Of a stretch of DNA of 64,000 bases, positions 49,384-57,610 are shown piece after piece. A program made the translations under genes and the position numbers. Numbering within the stretch: the stretch's first letter is position 1; each line of letters begins with the position of its first letter. The stretch covers positions 39,508 to 103,507 of the forward strand of contig JAOAFT010000009.1 of NCBI GenBank assembly GCA_026416125.1, in the 5' to 3' direction. Origin of the DNA: Bacteroidota bacterium. GTDB lineage: Bacteria; Bacteroidota; Ignavibacteria; UBA10030. The notes beneath the pieces are model-generated. The model was not told the origin of the DNA. It was given only the letters and a program-made list of their open reading frames with translations, and did not search any database.

Positions 49384-50184
49384 ATGAAGAGTCAAGCAGA
49401 GCAGGTACCTATTCGAGTTGTAAAGAAGAAAAAAGGTCATCACGGGCATCATGGTGGCGCGTGGAAAGTCGCGTATGCAGACTTTGTTACTGCAATGATG
49501 GCGTTATTCATTGTACTCTGGATAGTAGGACAAAGTAAGCAGGTTAAAGAAGCTGTTGCTGGATATTTCAAGGACCCAATTGAGTATGAAGAAAAAGTAA
49601 AACAAAAAGGAATAATGAAACTCAATGAAGAACAAATTGAACAAGAAATACAACGCCGAGAAGAAGAAGAAAAGAAAAAATTGGAAAGCATAGGAAAAGC
49701 GATTGTCCAAAGCTTGTCAAAAGATCCATCACTTGAACAACTGCGACACCAAATTACTATTGAACCTGTAAAAGAAGGACTTCGAATTGAACTCTTAGAT
49801 AAATCGGAATCATTTTTCTTCGATATAGGGACTGCGCACCTGAAACCGGAGGCAGTAAGAATTCTGATGATTATTGGTAAAGAACTTGGGAAACTTCCAA
49901 ACAATATAATTATAGAAGGACATACAGATAGTAGGCAGTATTCAACCATTGTAGGCTACACGAACTTTGAATTAAGTGCAGATCGAGCAAACAGTGCACG
50001 TCGTGTACTCCAGGTAAATGGATTGCGAAATGGACAGATTACAGAAATCCGTGGTTATGCTGATACTCGTTTACGGAATAAAAAAGATCCATACGATGTC
50101 TCAAATCGGCGGATTAGTATAATTATAAAAAAGCTTGAAGGGATGAGTAGCGATGGAACAGAGACCAACAATCCTCATCATTGA
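49384..50184 (+). CDS. motB: MotB-type stator subunit, second copy
   Basis: A 266-residue protein. The N-terminus is basic and His-rich (VVKKKKGHHGHHGGAWKVAYADF), typical of proton-type MotB in proteobacteria, with Asp33 as the ion-binding residue in the membrane helix (AYADFVTAMMALFIVLWIV). A charged plug/linker is followed by the OmpA-like domain (IIEGHTDSRQYSTIVGYTNFELSADRANSARRVL). Its 3' end overlaps the following regulator by 32 bases. Confidence 0.95.
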   Translation: MKSQAEQVPIRVVKKKKGHHGHHGGAWKVAYADFVTAMMALFIVLWIVGQSKQVKEAVAGYFKDPIEYEEKVKQKGIMKLNEEQIEQEIQRREEEEKKKLESIGKAIVQSLSKDPSLEQLRHQITIEPVKEGLRIELLDKSESFFFDIGTAHLKPEAVRILMIIGKELGKLPNNIIIEGHTDSRQYSTIVGYTNFELSADRANSARRVLQVNGLRNGQITEIRGYADTRLRNKKDPYDVSNRRISIIIKKLEGMSSDGTETNNPHH

Positions 50185-51355
50185 AGATGATGCGGTACAA
50201 CTCGAAATGCTTGCAGAACTTCTCAAGCGCGAAGAGAGGTATACAATTTTCACCGCAACGAATACAAAAGTGGCGCGTCAATTACTACGCGAACACACTA
50301 TCGATCTCATCGTGAGCGATAACTACATGGAAGGTGAAACTGGGTATGAATTTTGTCGGTCATTGAAACAAGAGCAAAAACACCAATCAATCATGTTTAT
50401 GCTGTTGACAGCTGAGCAACGAATTGACCACAAAATACGAGCACTCGATCATGGTGCCGATGATTATATCAGCAAACCGTATCATCCTGATGAATTTCTT
50501 TCAAGAGTACGGGTATTACTCCGGCTAAAGAAACTCCAAGATGATTTAGCAAAAGAGAGTCAAGAACTTAGGAACGCGATTGAAACTCTCAATGCAAATT
50601 TTGAAGGAGTTGTGAACTTACTGACTAAACTCATTGCTTTACGAATTCCCAACGCTGCTGCTCGTGGTGCTGAAGCAGCTCGCCTCTGTCGATGGATGGC
50701 TGAACGTTTTGGAATTGAACAAGAAGGACTAGTACTTATCGATCTTGCTGCACGCTTCCACGAAATTGGTAAAATTACGTTGCCTGATGAGTTACTCCAC
50801 CGTCAATTTTACGAATTGGGATCTGAAGAGCGTCAACGTATCGTAGAATCAGGCGTTGTTGGTGAGATGATTGTCAGTGGTATTCCACAGTTTAAAAACA
50901 TGGGGAGTTGGCTACGGCATCAAATGGAAAATTATGATGGTTCTGGATACCCTGATAAATTGGCGGGAGAGGAAATACCACTTGAGGCTCGTTTATTGCG
51001 TGCAGTAAATTTACTCGAGAGTATCCCACCCCAAGTACTAAGCGATTCAAATGTAATGAACGATATTCTCCTGAAAGCAAGGAATACTATTTTGGATCCA
51101 CGAATTGTTCAACTTCTCCAAGAGTATCTCCTCTTACATTTTCATCCATCGTGGATTGAGGGGAAAAAACAAATCAACGTTATGGATCTACGAGAAGGGA
51201 TGGTTCTTGCAGCCGATTTGTCAACGGGGAGTGGAAAAAAACTTCTTCCAAAAGACACGCGTATAACGAAAACGATTATCGAACGAATTCTTTCACAACA
51301 CCACTTTGATCCTATTATTGGTGGCATATATATCTATAAGGAATCAGAGACGTAA
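50153..51355 (+). CDS. Response regulator with degenerate HD-GYP domain
   Basis: A 400-residue protein. An intact receiver (LIIEDDAVQ; IVSDNYME with the phospho-acceptor Asp; ISKPYHPDEF) is followed by a coiled linker and an HD-GYP-like domain. The GYP part is kept (Asp262, DGSGYPDKLAGEEIPLEARLL), but metal ligands are lost: HD has become His203-Glu204 (FHEIGK), HHE is QME, and the later Asp is Asn (RAVNLLE). The C-terminal 60 residues are an accessory domain (INVMDLREGMVLAADLSTGSGKKLLPKDTRIT). It is thus likely a non-catalytic receptor or adaptor for c-di-GMP or a partner. It is the last gene of the flagellar run and starts inside motB. Confidence 0.9.
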   Translation: MEQRPTILIIEDDAVQLEMLAELLKREERYTIFTATNTKVARQLLREHTIDLIVSDNYMEGETGYEFCRSLKQEQKHQSIMFMLLTAEQRIDHKIRALDHGADDYISKPYHPDEFLSRVRVLLRLKKLQDDLAKESQELRNAIETLNANFEGVVNLLTKLIALRIPNAAARGAEAARLCRWMAERFGIEQEGLVLIDLAARFHEIGKITLPDELLHRQFYELGSEERQRIVESGVVGEMIVSGIPQFKNMGSWLRHQMENYDGSGYPDKLAGEEIPLEARLLRAVNLLESIPPQVLSDSNVMNDILLKARNTILDPRIVQLLQEYLLLHFHPSWIEGKKQINVMDLREGMVLAADLSTGSGKKLLPKDTRITKTIIERILSQHHFDPIIGGIYIYKESET

Positions 51356-51389
51356 TCTGTACCATCGTTGACGAAAACATAAAGAGAAG

Positions 51390-51418
51390 TTGCTTTTCGT
51401 ATACTTTTTCTGTTAATT
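51390..51418 (+). promoter_or_regulatory. Candidate promoter of tRNA-Ser
   Basis: TTGCTT (51390-51395) and TTAATT (51413-51418) are spaced by 17 bases and would start transcription about ten bases before the mature tRNA. A second -35-like TTGACG (51368-51373) lacks a well-spaced -10. Both hexamers are imperfect, so confidence is low. Confidence 0.3.
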
Positions 51419-51436
51419 TGTACCAACACCGGAGCT

Positions 51437-51527
51437 GGAGAGGTGGCCGAGTGGCTGAAGGCGGCGGTTTGCTAAACCGTTATAGGGTTGAAAAGCTCTA
51501 TCGGGGGTTCGAATCCCCCCCTCTCCG
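51437..51527 (+). tRNA. tRNA-Ser, anticodon GCT
   Basis: A 91-base class II tRNA. Acceptor GGAGAGG (51437-51443) pairs with CCTCTCC (51520-51526), discriminator G at 51527. The D-arm has TGGCCGAGTGGCTGAAGGC, the anticodon stem (51464-51468 with 51476-51480) closes the loop TTGCTAA, giving anticodon GCT (51471-51473) for AGC/AGU. A long variable arm typical of serine tRNAs follows, then the T-arm GGGGG-TTCGAAT-CCCCC. The 3' CCA is not encoded. Confidence 0.97.
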
Positions 51528-51551
51528 CAGGAAATAAAAGTTCACATGCTA

Positions 51552-51583
51552 AATCCCCAACTCGTTCGATGTTGGGGTTTTTT
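51552..51583 (+). terminator. Intrinsic terminator after tRNA-Ser
   Basis: CCCCAAC (51555-51561) pairs with GTTGGGG (51571-51577) around a nine-base loop, followed by six T residues (51578-51583). This is a strong Rho-independent terminator, just upstream of metH. Confidence 0.92.
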
Positions 51584-51604
51584 GTCTAGTGAAGGACGAA
51601 CAGT

Positions 51605-54600
51605 GTGAAAACATTCCTTGAACTTCTCACTGAAAAAGTTATTGTATTCGATGGGGCAACTGGGACTCAACTCCAATCACAACATCTTACAACTGATGAT
51701 TTTGGTGGAGAACAATATGTTGGATGTAATGAGTACCTTGTTTTGTCTAAACCATCAGCTGTCGAACGAGTTCACGTTGAGTACCTCGAAGCAGGCTCAG
51801 ATGTTATAGAGACGAATACCTTTGGTGCAACTGCTATTGTGCTGAGTGAGTATGGTCTTCAGGAGAGAGTATACGAAATAAATTATAAAGCTGCACAATT
51901 AGCAAAACATCTCGCTCAACAGTACTCTCGACAAGAACAACCTCGTTTTGTAGCAGGGTCAGTTGGTCCAGGCACCAAACTGCCATCGTTGGGTCATATT
52001 TCATTTAGAGAATTAGTTAGTGCCTATGAGGAACAAGTAAGAGCATTGCTTACAGGGGGGGTCGATTTACTCTGTATTGAAACATGCCAAGATATTCTCC
52101 AAACAAAAGCGGCGCTCTTCGCTGTTCAGCAGACCTTTACCTCTCTACGAATGAGTGTTCCAGTTATTGTCTCGCTTACTATTGAAACAACGGGAACCAT
52201 GCTCGTTGGAACAGATTTGCTTGCAGCTCTATCAACTCTTGAATCATTTGATTGTATTACAAGTATAGGGCTGAACTGTGCAACCGGACCAGAGGAAATG
52301 GTTCCACACGTACGAACATTAACAGCACACAGCCCAAAGCCGGTACTTGTAATGCCAAATGCAGGAATGCCAGAAATTGTCAAGGGACATGCACAGTACA
52401 AACTCTCACCGGAAGCATTCATGCGAACGCTCACTACGTTTGTTACAGAACTCGGTGTAAATATTGTTGGTGGATGCTGCGGGACAACGCCAGAACATAT
52501 TCACCACCTTGCAATGAGCGTAAGAAATCTTACTCCTCGAATGCGAACGTACCAGTTTGTTCCTGCGGTTGCAAGTTTGTACCAAGCTGTCCCATTACGG
52601 ATTGATAATCCACCGCTTCTCATTGGCGAACGAACAAATGCAAATGGAAGTAAGCAATTTCGAGAACTTCTTCTCCGTGAAGATTGGGAAGGAATGGTAG
52701 CAATTGGTAAACAGCAGGTGGATGAAGGAGCTCATCTCCTCGATGTTTCCGTTGCTTACGTTGGACGCAACGAGGCTAAGGATTTCCGTGAACTAATCCC
52801 ACGACTGAATAGACAACTACAAGTTCCACTAATGATTGACTCAACAGATCCTCTTAGTATTGAAGAAGCTCTCCAGCATGTTAGTGGGAAGCCAATTATT
52901 AATTCCGTGAATTTAGAAGATGGTGAGAGTAAGGTTGAAAGAATTGCATACCTTTGTAAACAGTACGGTGCAGCGGTTGTAGCTCTTACGATTGATGAGG
53001 AAGGAATGGCAAAAACAGCAGAACGAAAAATCGCGGTTGCACATCGATTGTACAATATACTTGTCAAGAAATTCGGCCTTCACCCACACGATCTCATTTT
53101 TGACCCGTTAACATTTACTTTGGCTACAGGTGATGAAGAATTTCGTCGAGCTGCACTTGAAACAATTGAAGCAATTCGCCGAATTAAACAGGAGTTTCCA
53201 CAGTGTTATACTTCATTGGGAATTAGTAATGTATCATATGGGTTAAAGCCAGCGATACGACAAGTGCTCAACAGTGTATTCCTTCACTATGCAGTCGAAG
53301 CTGGTCTCGACATGGCTATTGTGCATGCTTCAAAAATTCTCCCGCTCTATCGAATCGACGAACGAGGGAGGGAACTAGCGAGGAAACTTATTTTCGATGA
53401 ACGTCAATGGGAAGATGGAAAAAGTACCGGAAAACTACTTTTTGATCCATTAGCTGAGTTCATAACATACTATGAGGCGAATATTGAAGAGAGGAAGGAA
53501 ACTGATGGTGTACAAGATGGGACAGTCGAACAACGGCTTCAGCGAAAGATTATCGATGGTATATTGGCTGGTCTAGAAGTTGATTTGAATGAAGCGCTGA
53601 AGAGTTATACCGCACTTGAAATTATCAACACAATTTTACTTGAAGCAATGAAAAAGGTGGGAGATTTATTTGGTAGTGGCCAAATGCAACTCCCCTTTGT
53701 ACTTCAATCAGCTGAGGTTATGAAAAAAGCTGTTGCATTTCTTGAACCGTACATAGAAAAAAAATCTGACACCAAAAAGGGAAAACTCGTTCTTGCTACA
53801 GTGAAAGGAGATGTCCATGATATAGGGAAAAATCTTGTCGATATAATTTTAACAAACAACGGCTACACCGTCTATAATCTCGGAATCAAATGTCCAATTG
53901 AGCAAATGATTGAAGTTGCACTTGCAGAGAATGCTGATGCGATTGGAATGAGTGGATTGCTTGTAAAATCAACTCAAGTTATGAAAGAAAACTTAGTAGT
54001 GCTGAATGAACGAAAACTCTCTATTCCAGTCATACTCGGCGGAGCAGCACTTACTCGACGATTTGTTGAGAATGAATTACGTCCTCTCTACGCTGGCGAG
54101 GTCTATTACGCTCACGATGCATTCGATGGGCTTCATATTATGGAAGCAATTATTCATGGGGAAATCCAGGATCAACAGCGGATTAGTGTTGACGAACAAA
54201 ACAGTGACAAGGATGATTCTTTTCGCCAAGTGGAACACTTCGAGAAATTCACCTCTCGCTCTGTGAGCATATGCTCTTCCGCCATACCACAACCTCCATT
54301 CTGGGGTTCACGCATCGTAACGGATATTTCACTTGATGAAGTTTACCGATACATTAACCAAGTCGCACTGTTCCGTGGTCAGTGGAGAATTGTTCGTGGA
54401 AAACGAACAGAAGAGGAATACAGGAAAATTTTGGAAGAGCAAATAATTCCAGAGTTTGAAGTTTTAAAACAACAAGCAAAGGAGCAAAAGCTATTGCAAC
54501 CTTCCGTTGTGTATGGGTATTTCCCGTGCCAATCCGATGGCGACGAACTTATTATTTATGAAGCACCGGAGTCAAATACCCCCCTTGGTGAACTGCGCGC

Positions 54601-55111
54601 AAGTATTCTTCCTGAAATAGTCCGCTTTACTTTTCCACGGCAACGCACCGGTAAACATCTTTGTATCAGTGATTTTTTTGCATCTGTCGATTCTGGTGTG
54701 TACGATGTTGTTGCTTTTCATCTCGTTACAATGGGAAATCGGGCGACTGAATATGCACACGAACTCTATCGTCTCGATCATTACAAAGAGTATCTCTTTT
54801 TCCATGGTTTTAGTGTTGAAGCGACAGAAGCACTTGCTGAGTACTGGCACCGAAAAATTCGTGAAGAACTCAACATTCACCAACATGACGATCCTGATAT
54901 TACGAAGCTCTTCAGTCAAAAATACCAAGGTGCACGTTATAGCTTCGGATACCCAGCATGCCCTAATCTTGAGGATCACAAAAAACTTTTCATGTTACTT
55001 CATCCTGAGCGGATTGGTGTTACGTTGACGGAAAGTTATATGTTAAATCCGGAACAATCCACTGATGCAATAATAGTTCACCATCCAGAGGCTCGGTACT
55101 TTAAGGTTTAG
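51605..55111 (+). CDS. metH: MetH, cobalamin-dependent methionine synthase
   Basis: A 1168-residue modular enzyme that transfers a methyl group from methyltetrahydrofolate to homocysteine through cobalamin. The homocysteine domain has zinc ligands Cys225, Cys291 and Cys292 (GLNCATG, GGCCGTTPEH). The pterin domain follows (IGERTNANGSKQFREL; MIDSTDP), then the cobalamin domains with His738 in the DVHDIGKN motif. The C-terminal activation domain ends with RYSFGYPACPNLEDHKKLF and NPEQSTDAIIVHHPEARYF, so reactivation by S-adenosylmethionine should work. Start GTG 51605 has AAGGA upstream. No cobalamin riboswitch is visible in the 77 bases between tRNA and start; only the tRNA terminator is there. 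Confidence 0.97.
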   Translation: MKTFLELLTEKVIVFDGATGTQLQSQHLTTDDFGGEQYVGCNEYLVLSKPSAVERVHVEYLEAGSDVIETNTFGATAIVLSEYGLQERVYEINYKAAQLAKHLAQQYSRQEQPRFVAGSVGPGTKLPSLGHISFRELVSAYEEQVRALLTGGVDLLCIETCQDILQTKAALFAVQQTFTSLRMSVPVIVSLTIETTGTMLVGTDLLAALSTLESFDCITSIGLNCATGPEEMVPHVRTLTAHSPKPVLVMPNAGMPEIVKGHAQYKLSPEAFMRTLTTFVTELGVNIVGGCCGTTPEHIHHLAMSVRNLTPRMRTYQFVPAVASLYQAVPLRIDNPPLLIGERTNANGSKQFRELLLREDWEGMVAIGKQQVDEGAHLLDVSVAYVGRNEAKDFRELIPRLNRQLQVPLMIDSTDPLSIEEALQHVSGKPIINSVNLEDGESKVERIAYLCKQYGAAVVALTIDEEGMAKTAERKIAVAHRLYNILVKKFGLHPHDLIFDPLTFTLATGDEEFRRAALETIEAIRRIKQEFPQCYTSLGISNVSYGLKPAIRQVLNSVFLHYAVEAGLDMAIVHASKILPLYRIDERGRELARKLIFDERQWEDGKSTGKLLFDPLAEFITYYEANIEERKETDGVQDGTVEQRLQRKIIDGILAGLEVDLNEALKSYTALEIINTILLEAMKKVGDLFGSGQMQLPFVLQSAEVMKKAVAFLEPYIEKKSDTKKGKLVLATVKGDVHDIGKNLVDIILTNNGYTVYNLGIKCPIEQMIEVALAENADAIGMSGLLVKSTQVMKENLVVLNERKLSIPVILGGAALTRRFVENELRPLYAGEVYYAHDAFDGLHIMEAIIHGEIQDQQRISVDEQNSDKDDSFRQVEHFEKFTSRSVSICSSAIPQPPFWGSRIVTDISLDEVYRYINQVALFRGQWRIVRGKRTEEEYRKILEEQIIPEFEVLKQQAKEQKLLQPSVVYGYFPCQSDGDELIIYEAPESNTPLGELRASILPEIVRFTFPRQRTGKHLCISDFFASVDSGVYDVVAFHLVTMGNRATEYAHELYRLDHYKEYLFFHGFSVEATEALAEYWHRKIREELNIHQHDDPDITKLFSQKYQGARYSFGYPACPNLEDHKKLFMLLHPERIGVTLTESYMLNPEQSTDAIIVHHPEARYFKV

Positions 55112-55164
55112 AAGTTATTAGTTTTTCGATCCCTCATATGTCAAAAGATGTCTTTTATTTATAT

Positions 55165-55197
55165 ATAGGTATTTTCATGAAAAGGCCTATTTTATTT
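55165..55197 (+). terminator. Probable terminator after metH
   Basis: ATAGG (55165-55169) pairs with CCTAT (55186-55190), with TTTT/AAAA inside after a two-base mismatch and a CATG loop, followed by TTTATTT. It lies in the AT-rich 209-base gap between metH and the ferredoxin gene. The rest of that gap has no ORF; TTGAAA and TATAAA near 55266-55291 are only 14 bases apart and not a convincing promoter. Confidence 0.5.
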
Positions 55198-55320
55198 GGT
55201 TTTCAACAATTTCGTAACTATTTTTTACGTTTTTGTTATTGCTTTTCCAAGGTCTCTTTCGCATATTGAAAACGCGCAAGCTTTCTATAAACTATCCATT
55301 GTTATAATAAGGAGTATGCT

Positions 55321-55659
55321 ATGGCTACAAAGATAACCGAAGAATGCATTAATTGTGGTGCATGTGAAGCAGAATGTCCGAATACTGCAATCTACCCTGC
55401 AGGTACACCGTATGAGTTGAATGGTCAAACATTTGATCCTCTCTCCAATGATTATTACTACATTGTACCAGAAAAGTGCACAGAGTGTGTTGGTCATGCA
55501 AATCAAGAACAATGTGCAGCTGTATGCCCTGTTGATTGCTGTGTTCCGGATCCTGATCATCGTGAAACAGAAGAAGAGTTATTTGAAAAAGCAAAACGGT
55601 TACACCCTGATAAATCTTTTGGTGAACTTACATCCGAAAATTCTCATTTCCGCAAGTAA
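55321..55659 (+). CDS. 2x[4Fe-4S] ferredoxin
   Basis: A 112-residue ferredoxin. The first cluster motif is CINCGACEAECPN; the second has an insert, CTECVGHANQEQCAAVCPVDCC, as in the Alvin-type ferredoxins of many anaerobes and green sulfur bacteria. The tail (EELFEKAKRLHPDKSFGEL) is also common in Chlorobiota and relatives. It serves as a low-potential electron carrier in the cytoplasm. An AAGGAG ribosome site (55309-55314) precedes the ATG, and a strong terminator follows, so the gene is probably monocistronic. Confidence 0.95.
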   Translation: MATKITEECINCGACEAECPNTAIYPAGTPYELNGQTFDPLSNDYYYIVPEKCTECVGHANQEQCAAVCPVDCCVPDPDHRETEEELFEKAKRLHPDKSFGELTSENSHFRK

Positions 55660-55682
55660 AATCAGAGATTACACACATTTTG

Positions 55683-55716
55683 AGTCGGTTTTTTCATGAG
55701 AAAAACCGACTTTTTT
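55683..55716 (+). terminator. Intrinsic terminator after the ferredoxin gene
   Basis: AGTCGGTTTTT (55683-55693) pairs with AAAAACCGACT (55701-55711), with a short loop, followed by a run of T (55711-55716). It is a strong hairpin. An ATG in the loop (55696) opens a frame into the next gene, but the terminator argues against its use as a start. Confidence 0.9.
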
Positions 55717-55743
55717 ATTTTCGTGCAGTTTCCGGAGGAGAAT

Positions 55744-56589
55744 GTGAAGCAACAGTATGAGCTTGTAATGGTAAATGCAGGTGGACTATGGCTCGATGGT
55801 GGTGCAGTGTTTGGTATAGTTCCAAAAACTCTCTGGAGTAGATTCCACCAAGCGGATGAACGGAATAGAATTTTCTGCGCAACCTATTGCTTGCTTATAC
55901 AAGGAAACGGAAGAATCATTCTTGTTGATACCGGGTGTGGTGTAACCTGGACACCGAAAGAACGATGGATATACTCTATCGAGTACTGTTTACTCGAATC
56001 TCTTGAAAAGATGGGTATTTATGCTGGCGATGTTACAGATGTAATACTCACCCACCTTCACTTTGATCATGCAGGTGGTGCTGTAACAAATGTCGATGGT
56101 GTGCTGCGACCGACGTTTCCACGTGCGCAGTACTACATTCAGCGTAAGCAATGGGAGTGGGCATTGAATCCATCAGAAAAAGATCGGGGAAGTTACCGGC
56201 TTCATCAGTTTTTTCCACTCTATGAACACAGGCAAGTAACATTCCTCGATGGAAACTGCAGTATCTTCGAGAATATTTCAGTACTCGTTACATATGGACA
56301 TACACCTGCACATCAAATGATAAAGATAGCGAATGGAAATGCAACGTTTCTTTATTGTGGTGATTTTCTTCCCTTTGCTGCACATCTTCGAATTCCTTAC
56401 ATTATGGCCTACGATAATAACCCACTTATTACTGTACATGAGAAAAAAGAGTTATTCCAACACGCTGTGGAAGAGCAGCTTATTCTGTTTCTTGAACACG
56501 ATCCGAGGGTACGAGCCATAACTGTGCAGAAAGGAGAAGAAGGATACGAGGTAGCAAATGTATTTACTCAATGGCCGTGCTATGAGTAG
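55744..56589 (+). CDS. MBL-fold metallo-hydrolase
   Basis: A 281-residue metallo-beta-lactamase-fold protein. The metal motif HLHFDH (THLHFDHAGG, about residue 102) is intact, with later His in YGHTPAHQM and Asp in YCGDFLPFAAH. The N-terminal NAGGLWLDGGAVFGIVPKTLW and ILVDTGCG are typical of a family common in Chlorobiota and related phyla. The substrate is not known. GTG 55744 is chosen with GGAGGAG just before it; an in-frame ATG at 55696 falls in the ferredoxin terminator loop. The 3' end overlaps queG. Confidence 0.85.
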   Translation: MKQQYELVMVNAGGLWLDGGAVFGIVPKTLWSRFHQADERNRIFCATYCLLIQGNGRIILVDTGCGVTWTPKERWIYSIEYCLLESLEKMGIYAGDVTDVILTHLHFDHAGGAVTNVDGVLRPTFPRAQYYIQRKQWEWALNPSEKDRGSYRLHQFFPLYEHRQVTFLDGNCSIFENISVLVTYGHTPAHQMIKIANGNATFLYCGDFLPFAAHLRIPYIMAYDNNPLITVHEKKELFQHAVEEQLILFLEHDPRVRAITVQKGEEGYEVANVFTQWPCYE

Positions 56590-57529
56590 TGATTTATCAC
56601 AGTGGGTGCGCACAAGAGCACGCGAACTTGGGTTTTCGAAGGTTGGAATAGCCCGCGCAGAACCTTTGGGGATCGAAACTGAGCGTTTAGAGTGGTGGCT
56701 TCACAATCGATTCCACGCATACATGAAGTGGATGGAAGAAAAAAAAGAAGCTCGAAAGAACCCACAATATCTTCTCCCATCTGTTAAATCTATTGTCTGT
56801 GTAGCACTAAATTATTACACGGAACCACAAGAATCAGCACACATTAATAACCGTGTGAAAATATCAAGATATGCATGGGGTGCTGATTATCATGGAGTTG
56901 TGAAGAAGAAGCTTAGGACATTACTTACAGAAATTCAAACACGGGTACCTGAATGCCAAGGTCGTATATGTGTTGATTCAGCTCCAATTATGGAAAAAGT
57001 ATGGGCACAACGGAGTGGAATAGGATGGATAGGGAAAAATACGTTAGTACTCACTAGAGAGTATGGTTCATGGGTATTTTTAGGAATATTGCTGCTCTCT
57101 GTTGAGTTAGAGTATGATGTCCCAATGAGCAATTACTGTGGGACGTGCCGAAGATGTCTGGAGGCATGTCCAACACAAGCACTTGTTAATGAATATGTTC
57201 TTGATGCAAGTCGGTGTATTGCATATTTTACTATTGAATTTCAAGGCGAAATTCCACGAGAGCTTGCTACTCAATTTACTCCGTGGGTATATGGATGCGA
57301 TATATGTCAAGAAGTTTGCCCGTGGAACAAGAAATTTGCAAAGAGTACAACAGAACCCTCTTTTTTACCAAATCATACATTAATAAATTTGAGCTTTTGC
57401 GATATATATTCGTGGACAGAGGAAGACTATCGAAAATGTTGTAATAAAAGTCCAATTAAGCGGATAGGCTATAAACAATTTATACGAAATGTCACCGCCA
57501 TTGGTCAACTAAAAAATAAGAATACTTAG
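56558..57529 (+). CDS. queG: QueG, epoxyqueuosine reductase
   Basis: A 323-residue cobalamin and Fe-S enzyme that performs the last step of queuosine synthesis in tRNA. The N-terminal ARELGFSKVGIARAEPL, IVCVALNYYT and RYAWGADYHGVVKKKL are family motifs. Two 4Fe-4S motifs follow: CGTCRRCLEACPTQAL and CDICQEVCPWN. ATG 56558 has GAGGT five bases upstream; ATG 56582 would be an alternative that shortens the N-terminus by eight residues. It overlaps the MBL gene. No C-terminal HEAT-like extension is seen. Confidence 0.94.
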   Translation: MYLLNGRAMSSDLSQWVRTRARELGFSKVGIARAEPLGIETERLEWWLHNRFHAYMKWMEEKKEARKNPQYLLPSVKSIVCVALNYYTEPQESAHINNRVKISRYAWGADYHGVVKKKLRTLLTEIQTRVPECQGRICVDSAPIMEKVWAQRSGIGWIGKNTLVLTREYGSWVFLGILLLSVELEYDVPMSNYCGTCRRCLEACPTQALVNEYVLDASRCIAYFTIEFQGEIPRELATQFTPWVYGCDICQEVCPWNKKFAKSTTEPSFLPNHTLINLSFCDIYSWTEEDYRKCCNKSPIKRIGYKQFIRNVTAIGQLKNKNT

Positions 57530-57610
57530 TAAACACACAGAGATTACTTTCACTAGAGGGAATATTTTCATAATTTATACTCAATGTGGAACTGAAGGAA
57601 GAAAAGGACT

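Noticed and set aside
51437..51527. tRNA-Ser as the attachment site of a mobile island
   Set aside because: It lies at the border of the flagellar block, but I see no integrase gene and no repeat of the tRNA 3' end elsewhere in the window.
55266..55291. Promoter of the ferredoxin gene (TTGAAA/TATAAA)
   Set aside because: The 14-base spacer is too short for a normal sigma-70 promoter.
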